From NCBI GenBank assembly GCA_002725365.1, contig PBOW01000097.1, positions 1 to 6,472 on the forward strand: a stretch of DNA of 6,472 bases. The letters are read 5' to 3'. The translations under genes and the position numbers were made by a program. Below are positions 1 to 5,274 of the stretch, one piece after another. This DNA comes from Chloroflexota bacterium. GTDB taxonomy: Bacteria; Chloroflexota; Dehalococcoidia; UBA2979. Under the pieces are notes generated by a model. It was not told the origin of the DNA. It saw only the letters and a program-made list of their open reading frames with translations, and made no database searches. Numbering within the stretch: the stretch's first letter is position 1; every line of letters begins with the position of its first letter.

Positions 1-91
1 TCGCTTGAGTCTGCGGATCTTCTTTGGCTTGGTGACTCATCCATCGCCTCATCCCAAACTGTGTATCGGCGAGTTGCATAAATTCAACCAT
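1..91 (-). CDS. 5' end of a minus-strand gene, possibly a CPPED1-like metallophosphoesterase (partial)
   Basis: The frame stays open from an ATG at 91-89 to the left edge, giving 30 codons. An AAGGAG Shine-Dalgarno sequence (minus strand, 106-101) lies 9 bases before the ATG, which supports a real start. The peptide opens MVEFMQLADTQFGMRRW. The stretch L-A-D-T-Q-F-G resembles the first metal-binding segment of CPPED1-like calcineurin phosphoesterases (A-D-P-Q-F-G), in which a beta strand ends in D-x-Q rather than D-x-H. If correct, D9 would be a metal ligand. The same frame is also open upstream of the ATG to about 213, but with no ATG, GTG or TTG codon, so I keep the ATG with the ribosome binding site. 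The gene is divergent from the aldolase gene. That a gene starts here is fairly likely; the family call rests on about ten residues and is tentative. Confidence 0.55.
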   Translation of the reverse strand, partial: MVEFMQLADTQFGMRRWMSHQAKEDPQTQA

Positions 92-151
92 GATTCCACA
101 CTCCTTTCGAGTTGCCTGTCGGTCCGAGAATAACCCGAATCCAATATGTTG

Positions 152-166
152 ATCGCCAAAGGCGAT
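152..166. repeat. Short perfect hairpin ATCGCC-AAA-GGCGAT in the divergent spacer
   Basis: Two 6-base arms (152-157 and 161-166) are exact reverse complements around an AAA loop. It lies in the 192-bp spacer between the minus-strand start at 91 and the plus-strand aldolase start at 284. No T-run follows on either strand, so it does not look like an intrinsic terminator. It could be an operator or an mRNA leader stem for the minus-strand gene, or chance. I found no convincing promoter boxes in the rest of this spacer. Confidence 0.3.
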
Positions 167-273
167 GAACTCGTTGTTAGGAATGGATAATTTCAGCGGA
201 TGTTTGGAGCTTTAATTTGCTAGTCAGTGCTGGTACCTGAGCCCTGAATCGAGTTAGTCTGTCGAAACTGATT

Positions 274-277
274 GGAG
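274..277 (+). promoter_or_regulatory. Ribosome binding site GGAG that sets the aldolase start
   Basis: GGAG lies 6 bases before the ATG at 284. An alternative in-frame TTG at 272 would overlap this site and has no Shine-Dalgarno sequence of its own, so the ATG is preferred. Confidence 0.65.
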
Positions 278-283
278 TTCTAC

Positions 284-1102
284 ATGAATGGTGTTGAGAT
301 AAAAGAAACACTTGGATCCGGAGGTCGAGTATTCGGTTGCATGCTCTCCGCAATGGGTGTTACTCGTTTTCGTTCTGCTTTAGCTGGATCGACAATGGAT
401 TTTGTAGTGATTGATAGCGAACATGGCTCTCGAGATCGGAAGGAGATCCAAGAGCTTTGTACTATGCTGCGTGACGCTGGTATTGCACCGATTGTGCGGA
501 TTCCGATTCCTTTATCGCACTGGGTTGCGATGGCACTCGATGCTGGGGCTGCTGGCGTACTCGTGCCGTACTGTGAGACAGTTGAAGAGGTGCGTGAGTG
601 TGTGGCTACTGCCAAATTTCATCCACTGAAGGGTGAGTACCTGACGAGGGCCATCACGACAGGGGAATTTCCTAGTGAGAAAACAAAGCAATACCTCGAG
701 AAGCGTCATGAAGACAGTATCGTCATTATCGGGATTGAAAGTGAACCAGCCTATGAACGCTTAGAAAGCATTCTGGATGTTGGTTTGATCGACGGTATTT
801 TTGTCGGGCCAAATGATATGACTACTTCACTTGGTATTCCTGACGAAGTTACCAATGAAACCTATTTGGATGTTCTCCGGGGAGTTATCGATACGTCAGA
901 AAAATACGGTGTGCCGGTGATGATCCATCAGCAGACTATTGATACCTCTAAAACTGCGATTGAGTTGGGTGCTCGTTTTGTAATGCACAGCTCTGACGCG
1001 CGACTTATGCAGGATGCGATGCGTAAAGATTTTGCAGAGCTGCGATCTGCAGCTGGAGCCGCGTCGGCTGAGCAGTCTGAAGACACAATCGAGACGGTAT
1101 AG
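284..1102 (+). CDS. HpcH/HpaI family aldolase (class II, pyruvate-type)
   Basis: This 272-residue protein belongs to the HpcH/HpaI aldolase family, metal-dependent TIM-barrel enzymes that reversibly cleave 2-keto-3-deoxy or 4-hydroxy-2-keto acids to pyruvate and an aldehyde in the cytoplasm. Visible family marks are the D-x-E-H motif at 44-47 (H47, matching catalytic His45 of HpaI), R72 in V-R-I-P (matching Arg70, which binds the keto acid), E152 in G-I-E-S-E-P and D178 in G-P-N-D-M (matching metal ligands Glu149 and Asp175). The length is normal for the family. The segment after the fourth strand, usually K-Y-P-P-x-G-x-R-G, is changed to F-H-P-L-K-G-E-Y-L-T-R (112-122), so the substrate may differ from that of HpaI or RhmA. 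It lies 19 bp upstream of an enolase-superfamily gene on the same strand, probably in one operon. The family call is secure; the substrate is unknown. Confidence 0.9.
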   Translation: MNGVEIKETLGSGGRVFGCMLSAMGVTRFRSALAGSTMDFVVIDSEHGSRDRKEIQELCTMLRDAGIAPIVRIPIPLSHWVAMALDAGAAGVLVPYCETVEEVRECVATAKFHPLKGEYLTRAITTGEFPSEKTKQYLEKRHEDSIVIIGIESEPAYERLESILDVGLIDGIFVGPNDMTTSLGIPDEVTNETYLDVLRGVIDTSEKYGVPVMIHQQTIDTSKTAIELGARFVMHSSDARLMQDAMRKDFAELRSAAGAASAEQSEDTIETV

Positions 1103-1121
1103 ATTACAGGGAGGTGCCACA

Positions 1122-2285
1122 ATGGCTGCACCTATAGTGACCAAGATAGAAGTAACTGAGTTTTCATATGAGGTACAGGATATTACCCCTCACGAGAAGA
1201 CTCGTATCCCCGTGTATCAGAAGGGTAAGGTCCATAACGCCGTGGGACGTGTTCTCCAAATATTCACAGATTCTGGAGTGACGGGTGAATATATGGGTGG
1301 AAATGCTTCTGAACTTGCGGGAGTTGCGCAGTGCGCGAATGCGTTGCTTGGTAGAAATGCACTTGCTAGAGAAGCTTTTTACAACGATGCCAAACAGGCG
1401 CTCAAACAACAAGCACGTATGGGAATGTCTCAGGTGGATATAGCTCTTTGGGATCTTGCTGGTAAATTCCACGAGGCTCCGATATATCAGTTGCTTGGGG
1501 AATACCGCACGAAGTTGCCCGCGTATGCAAGCACGATGGTTGGGGATGACCAGCCTGACGGACTGAGCTCGCCGGAGGCATACGCGGACTTTGCTGAGCA
1601 ATGCCTCGACATGGGTTATCCGGCGTACAAGATTCATTGGTGGCGAGAAAGTTCACTTCGCCGCAGAATCAAATTACTTGAGGAAGTCGCAAAAAGGGTG
1701 GGCGGCAAAATGGACCTAATGCTAGATCCAGCGAGTAGTTTATTGACTTGGGGTGACGCTCTGCAGGTGGGTAAAGCCTGCGATGAGTATGGGTACTATT
1801 GGCTTGAGGATCCGTATCGGGACGGTGGGGTATCTGCCTTCGGACATAAAAAGTTACGCGAGCTGATTAAGACACCACTTTTGCAAACTGAACACATTCG
1901 TGGTCTCGAGCAGCACGTAGATTTCGTCATAGCCGGCGGGACTGATTTTTTGCGAATCGATCCTGATTACGATGGCGGTATTACAGGAGTCATGAAGATC
2001 GCACACGCTGCGGAAGGCTTTGGACTGGATGCCGAACCTCATTCACCGGGACCATCACGGCGACATGTGATGGCTGCAGTTCGGAACTGTAATTACTATG
2101 AGATGGGTCTGATTCATCCTCGTGTGAAACGTTCAGCTCCACCTGTGTTTCTGGATTACGAGGATGAGATAGATACAATCGATAGTGAGGGATGCGTTGA
2201 GCCACCGACTGGGCATGGTCTCGGGGTTACCTTAGATTGGGAATTTATAAAGGCAAATAAGCTGGGGTCTAAAATTTATGAATGA
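1122..2285 (+). CDS. Enolase-superfamily protein (mandelate racemase/muconate lactonizing type), probable acid-sugar or hydroxy-acid dehydratase
   Basis: This 387-residue protein has the two-domain architecture of the mandelate racemase group: an N-terminal capping domain (about 1-130) and a TIM barrel. Likely Mg ligands are D202 (L-D-P-A), E229 (W-L-E-D-P) and E257 (Q-T-E-H). A His-Asp dyad is present as D280, five residues before GG 285-286, and H307 (A-E-P-H-S-P-G); E327 (Y-E-M-G) matches Glu317 of mandelate racemase. The second-strand K-x-K motif is K-I-H here (K170, H172). Such enzymes abstract the proton alpha to a carboxylate, and most members with this dyad dehydrate acid sugars. The start is the ATG preceded by GGAGG (1110-1114) with a 7-base spacer. 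It follows the aldolase by 19 bp, so dehydration followed by aldol cleavage is a sensible inferred pathway. The 3' end overlaps the convergent DinB-like gene by 10 bp. The exact substrate cannot be told. Confidence 0.9.
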   Translation: MAAPIVTKIEVTEFSYEVQDITPHEKTRIPVYQKGKVHNAVGRVLQIFTDSGVTGEYMGGNASELAGVAQCANALLGRNALAREAFYNDAKQALKQQARMGMSQVDIALWDLAGKFHEAPIYQLLGEYRTKLPAYASTMVGDDQPDGLSSPEAYADFAEQCLDMGYPAYKIHWWRESSLRRRIKLLEEVAKRVGGKMDLMLDPASSLLTWGDALQVGKACDEYGYYWLEDPYRDGGVSAFGHKKLRELIKTPLLQTEHIRGLEQHVDFVIAGGTDFLRIDPDYDGGITGVMKIAHAAEGFGLDAEPHSPGPSRRHVMAAVRNCNYYEMGLIHPRVKRSAPPVFLDYEDEIDTIDSEGCVEPPTGHGLGVTLDWEFIKANKLGSKIYE

Positions 2286-2737
2286 GCCTGTGATTCGATA
2301 ATCTGTTTGGTCAGTTGCAGATGTCCTAAATGTATGGCCGTGTGATCCACTGTGTGTAGTAGAGCGTCTCCTATCGATAAAGGCTCTTCCTCCCGCCAAC
2401 CGTTGTTATTAAGCTCATCATTCGAAATCTCCATGACTCTTTCTTTAAGCAGAGGCATCCACGAATTCTTGTATGAGACGAGGTCTTCGACGCTACCAAC
2501 CGCCAGAAATTCTGAATCCCTATCTCGGTCTATTCTGTGCCCGGTACCAAAAAATAGTCCCCACTGCTCAATACTTCCTAATACATGACGTCCGAGTACA
2601 AATGGAGTGTTTACCTCAGGGATACCGACGTCTTGATTGAGTAGCTCTGTCGGGATGTTCCCAAGAGTACTCAGGAGCTCTGTTACGAGCCCGTCGGTCA
2701 TGGAAATCAGGCGTGACGCCTCATTTTCTGGAGTCAT
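2276..2737 (-). CDS. DinB-like (DinB/YfiT superfamily) putative metal-binding protein
   Basis: This 153-residue protein fits the DinB/YfiT four-helix-bundle superfamily, whose members bind a divalent metal through three histidines. Some act as thiol-dependent transferases (bacillithiol or mycothiol) and many have no known role. H51 (G-R-H-V-L-G) in the second helix and the C-terminal run H128, H132, H136 (H-x3-H-x3-H, ending I-H-L-G-H-L) match the usual ligand pattern, and the length is typical. No signal peptide or membrane segment is seen. It begins 14 bases after the acyl-CoA dehydrogenase stop on the same strand, so co-transcription is likely. The ribosome binding site is weak: GAGG lies about 17 bases upstream and overlaps the end of the dehydrogenase, which hints at translational coupling. 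An in-frame Met at residue 13 is a less likely start. The role is unknown; the family call is fairly firm. Confidence 0.78.
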   Translation of the reverse strand: MTPENEASRLISMTDGLVTELLSTLGNIPTELLNQDVGIPEVNTPFVLGRHVLGSIEQWGLFFGTGHRIDRDRDSEFLAVGSVEDLVSYKNSWMPLLKERVMEISNDELNNNGWREEEPLSIGDALLHTVDHTAIHLGHLQLTKQIIESQAHS

Positions 2738-2751
2738 GCTCTTGCTTGTGA

Positions 2752-3930
2752 CTATCCTCGCGGAAGGCCAAGGCCTCGTGTAGCCACGATATTTCTTTGA
2801 ATTTCGGATGTCCCTCCGCCGATAGTAGACGAAACACTCGTGACGTAAGATTGCCCGATCGTGCCTCCCATCGGTGCGCGTGGTTCCTGCGGTCGTAGTT
2901 GGCTGTGCAATCCGATCATCTTGCTTGATGTTCGTGCGATTCTTTGATTCAATTCCGAGCTGAACAGTTTCGCTGCCGAAGCCTCATAATTAGCGATTAT
3001 TCCGTTCGTCTGCATATGGACAATTCGATAGGCAAGATTAGTTCCGATCTCAATTTCGGTCATGCGATCGGCATACTCCAAACGAACATCGGGATTCTGC
3101 TCGATTCTTGCAGGATTTTCATTCGCGTAGGCGATGTGCTCTTCTACCGTTCTTCTGCTTCCAGAAAAACCAGCGATACTCGACCGTTCGAAATCTAGTG
3201 CTACAGCGAGGTGGTACCAACCACGATCCTGCTCACCAACGAGATTTTGTTTAGGAACTCGGACATCTTCGAAGAAGACCTCGTTGAAGCCGTGTTCATC
3301 ACCCATATTGATGAGTGGCCGGACCGTAATACCCGGTGTTTTCAGGTCCAACAGAAACATAGAAATCCCTCGATGTTTCGGTGCGTCCGGATCTGTCCGT
3401 GCCGCTAGCCAGCCCCAGTTTGATCGATGGGCACCGGACGTCCAAATTTTCTGTCCGTTCACTACGAACTCATCCCCATCCTGAGTCGCACGGGTTTGTA
3501 GAGCCGCGAGGTCACTTCCAGCCCCAGGTTCTGAATAAAATGTACACCACCAGGAATCATCATCCGCATTAGCTATTTTGTTGAGGTGTTCATTTTGTTG
3601 TTCCTCACTACCAACTAGCATCAGAGCAGGGCCGACCCAGTCAATTCCATGATTTCCACCACTTGGGGCTCTGTTGTAAGCCATTTCCTCATTCAGCAAC
3701 ATTTGCTGCCAGTGAGGAGCTTCGAGGCCGCCAAATTTTTTCGGCCAAGCCATGGTGTTCCATTTTCGCTTTGCCATAGCTTTCTGGAACTGGAGTCTCT
3801 GATCAAATTTCTTCTCGTCGTACATGCTTTCGTCGGATACATCCTCTGTTTGCACTGGCAAATTTTCTGAGATAAAGTCCCGTACTTCGCTGCGAAAGCT
3901 TTCTTGTTCTTGAGTGAATTTAAAATCCAT
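2752..3930 (-). CDS. Acyl-CoA dehydrogenase family flavoprotein
   Basis: This 392-residue protein is a full-length acyl-CoA dehydrogenase, an FAD enzyme that makes the alpha-beta double bond in acyl-CoA thioesters and passes electrons to ETF. The N-terminal helical domain (about 1-125) is followed by the middle beta domain with S-E-P-G-A-G-S-D (133-140) and I-W-T-S-G-A-H (162-168), then the C-terminal helical domain ending G-G-T-S-E-I-Q-R-N (372-380). The residue matching medium-chain Glu376 is Gly (I-G-G-G-T). The likely base is instead E248 in L-D-F-E-R-S-S, the position used by isovaleryl-CoA dehydrogenase, which suggests a branched, cyclic or otherwise unusual acyl group. The start ATG has GGAGG with a 5-base spacer. 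It leads a probable two-gene operon with the DinB-like gene and is divergent from the SDR gene. No partner hydratase or thiolase lies in the window, so the pathway is open. Confidence 0.92.
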   Translation of the reverse strand: MDFKFTQEQESFRSEVRDFISENLPVQTEDVSDESMYDEKKFDQRLQFQKAMAKRKWNTMAWPKKFGGLEAPHWQQMLLNEEMAYNRAPSGGNHGIDWVGPALMLVGSEEQQNEHLNKIANADDDSWWCTFYSEPGAGSDLAALQTRATQDGDEFVVNGQKIWTSGAHRSNWGWLAARTDPDAPKHRGISMFLLDLKTPGITVRPLINMGDEHGFNEVFFEDVRVPKQNLVGEQDRGWYHLAVALDFERSSIAGFSGSRRTVEEHIAYANENPARIEQNPDVRLEYADRMTEIEIGTNLAYRIVHMQTNGIIANYEASAAKLFSSELNQRIARTSSKMIGLHSQLRPQEPRAPMGGTIGQSYVTSVSSTIGGGTSEIQRNIVATRGLGLPRG

Positions 3931-4034
3931 AGGATCCTCCGTACGTGCTGGGAGCAGTGTATCAAAAAAACTATGGATATCACGTCACATGCTGTTACAG
4001 TGTCCAGACATTTGAGATTAGGGAGGAATTCGGC
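3931..4034. promoter_or_regulatory. Divergent spacer that should hold promoters for the dehydrogenase and SDR operons
   Basis: These 104 bases separate two start codons that point away from each other, so both promoters probably lie here. It includes the two ribosome binding sites, a run of seven A (3964-3970) and a small inverted repeat TGTC-CA-GACA (4001-4010). I could not assign -35 and -10 boxes with confidence on either strand. A shared regulator is possible but is inferred only from the layout. Confidence 0.4.
4021..4026 (+). promoter_or_regulatory. Ribosome binding site GGGAGG that sets the SDR start
   Basis: GGGAGG lies 8 bases before the ATG at 4035. The frame is open back to an ATG at 3945, but that start would add 30 residues with no similarity to SDR N-termini and no clear Shine-Dalgarno sequence. 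The Rossmann strand begins as expected about 8 residues after the chosen Met. Confidence 0.75.
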
Positions 4035-4865
4035 ATGAAATCTCTTGAGGGAAAATCTGCCTTAGTAACAGGGGCTAGTCGAGGTCTTGGTAAAGATATT
4101 GCGATGAGTTTGGCACAGGCAGGCGCTTCAGTCATGGTGACAGCTCGTACCGCCGAGGAGGCAGACTCACATATTCCTGGCAGTCTCAGAAATACGGTCG
4201 AACAAATCCTAGGCACCGGAGGTACTGCCTCAAGTATTAGATGTGATGTCACCGTTCCTGACGATATAAATTCAGCGGTACAAGCGACAGTTGACGCTTT
4301 CGGAGCAGTCGACATTGTGGTAAATAATGCAGGCATACTGATTCCGGGGCAGATCACCGAGCTCCAGACAAAACATTGGGACTTGATTTTCAAAGTAAAT
4401 GTCCTAGGGCCATTTTTAATGGCTAGGGAAATCGTTCCGGTGCTTGAGAAAAATGGAGGCGGACACATTATTAACATCTCCTCCAGAGCCGCGATAGGTC
4501 CTGGCCCTGGCCCATATGATGAGCCTCGCTTGGAAGGATCAGCATATGGCACGACCAAGGCGGCTCTCGAACGTTTTTCGCAAGGACTAGCTGCTGAACT
4601 TGGTGACAGGAATATAGCAGTGAACGCACTATCACCACATTTACCAATTTGGTCTGAAGGGGGACATTTTTTCCGAACCAAGGGAGGGGAACCTGACTAC
4701 TCAGGCTGGAGAATGAATGGCGAGATTATCGGCGATGCGGCGGTCTGGATATGTGAACAACCGTCTTCTGAGTTTACTGGTCATATTCTCTACGACGAAC
4801 TTGTGTTTAGTGAGTTAGTTGGGTTGAATGCCCAAGAAATTCAAGATCGATATCCGGTGGAATAG
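4035..4865 (+). CDS. Short-chain dehydrogenase/reductase (classical SDR)
   Basis: This 276-residue cytoplasmic protein is a classical SDR, an NAD(P)-dependent oxidoreductase of alcohols and ketones. Visible marks are the cofactor motif T-G-A-S-R-G-L-G (12-19), D71-V72 after the third strand, N-N-A-G (97-100), N122 in the helix-4 motif, the catalytic Ser at S150 (N-I-S-S-R) and Y171-x3-K175 (Y-G-T-T-K). R38 after the second strand, in V-T-A-R, and R16 in the glycine-rich loop suggest NADP(H) preference. The S150 to Y171 distance is 21 residues against the usual 13, because of a Gly-Pro-rich insertion (about 155-168). The usual P-G after strand 6 is S-P-H-L-P (200-204). It probably forms an operon with the SnoaL-like gene that starts 40 bp downstream. 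The substrate is unknown. Confidence 0.92.
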   Translation: MKSLEGKSALVTGASRGLGKDIAMSLAQAGASVMVTARTAEEADSHIPGSLRNTVEQILGTGGTASSIRCDVTVPDDINSAVQATVDAFGAVDIVVNNAGILIPGQITELQTKHWDLIFKVNVLGPFLMAREIVPVLEKNGGGHIINISSRAAIGPGPGPYDEPRLEGSAYGTTKAALERFSQGLAAELGDRNIAVNALSPHLPIWSEGGHFFRTKGGEPDYSGWRMNGEIIGDAAVWICEQPSSEFTGHILYDELVFSELVGLNAQEIQDRYPVE

Positions 4866-4894
4866 TTATTATACTTTCCATTGAAAGAACTATT
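4861..4894 (+). repeat. Bulged inverted repeat between the SDR and SnoaL-like genes
   Basis: Outer arms AATAGTT (4861-4867) and AACTATT (4888-4894) are exact reverse complements. Inner arms CTTTC (4874-4878) and GAAAG (4883-4887) close a CATT loop. The 3' side is continuous and the 5' side has a six-base bulge. The stem begins at the SDR stop codon and ends three bases before the G-rich ribosome binding site of the next gene. It lacks a trailing T-run, so it is not a standard terminator. It may tune processing or translation of the second gene, or be chance. Confidence 0.4.
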
Positions 4895-4905
4895 TAGGGG
4901 GAGAT

Positions 4906-5274
4906 ATGTCGTTAACAACAAGTGATAGGGTGGAAATTACTGAATTGGTTTCGCGCTACAATCAGGCGATTGACTCAGGTGACCATGAGACATGGGCATC
5001 AACATTTACGGCTGATGGTACGTTCAATTCCAAAAGTGGCCAAGCATCAGGCACCGATGAACTAAGTCAGTTTGCAAAGGGATTTTCGGAAAGAATGCCC
5101 GGCGCGAGACACTGGGTAAATAATTTAGTTATCGACGGTGATGGGGATACAGCGGAATTATGCTGCTATTTGAATCTCATGCGAGGCGGTGAAGTACTCA
5201 GTAGTGCCACCTACAATGACACCCTCATCAAGCAGGATGGGAACTGGAAGTTCAAATCACGTAACGTCAGCTAG
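4906..5274 (+). CDS. SnoaL/NTF2-like small protein
   Basis: This 122-residue protein matches the SnoaL-like branch of the NTF2 superfamily, a cone-shaped alpha+beta fold used by cyclases, isomerases, hydrolases and many proteins of unknown role. The N-terminal helix carries R-Y-N-Q-A-I-D-S-G-D (17-26), followed by W30, F34 and D37 (F-T-A-D-G-T-F). A central H-W-V-N-N (69-73) leads into paired strands I-D-G-D-G-D-T-A (76-83), and the end is D-G-N-W-K-F-K-S-R (111-119). Y18 sits where ketosteroid isomerase has its catalytic Tyr, but the isomerase Asp38 position appears to be Ser or Asn, so isomerase chemistry is not supported. The ATG follows a GGGGGAG run (4897-4903) with only two bases between. 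It is likely co-expressed with the SDR and may act on the same compound. The 3' end overlaps the convergent membrane-protein gene by 8 bp. Confidence 0.82.
   Translation: MSLTTSDRVEITELVSRYNQAIDSGDHETWASTFTADGTFNSKSGQASGTDELSQFAKGFSERMPGARHWVNNLVIDGDGDTAELCCYLNLMRGGEVLSSATYNDTLIKQDGNWKFKSRNVS

Noticed and set aside
146..190. 14-codon plus-strand mini-frame across the hairpin at 152-166
   Set aside because: No ribosome binding site precedes it and there is no sign of an attenuator such as repeated codons for one amino acid.
1014..1121. 36-residue N-terminal extension of the enolase-superfamily protein from an ATG at 1014
   Set aside because: It overlaps the aldolase gene, while the ATG at 1122 has a strong GGAGG site and gives the normal N-terminus for the family.
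1164..1637. Minus-strand open frame of 157 codons inside the enolase-superfamily gene
   Set aside because: The plus-strand frame is a well-matched family member across this region; the antisense product has no recognisable features.
3964..3970. Run of seven A as the T-tract of a minus-strand terminator
   Set aside because: On the minus strand this T-run lies upstream of the dehydrogenase start and has no GC-rich hairpin before it.
3945..4034. 30-residue N-terminal extension of the SDR
   Set aside because: The extension does not resemble an SDR N-terminus and includes the GGGAGG ribosome binding site of the ATG at 4035.
3995..4681. Minus-strand open frame of 228 codons antisense to the SDR gene
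   Set aside because: The SDR on the plus strand has clear motifs over the whole stretch and a ribosome binding site. The antisense product has low-complexity Ser/Pro/Ala-rich composition and no recognisable domain.
4906..5274. Assignment of the SnoaL-like protein as a ketosteroid isomerase
   Set aside because: The Tyr in the first helix fits, but the essential Asp equivalent to Asp38 seems to be replaced by Ser or Asn, and the C-terminal pattern fits SnoaL-like proteins of unknown function better.
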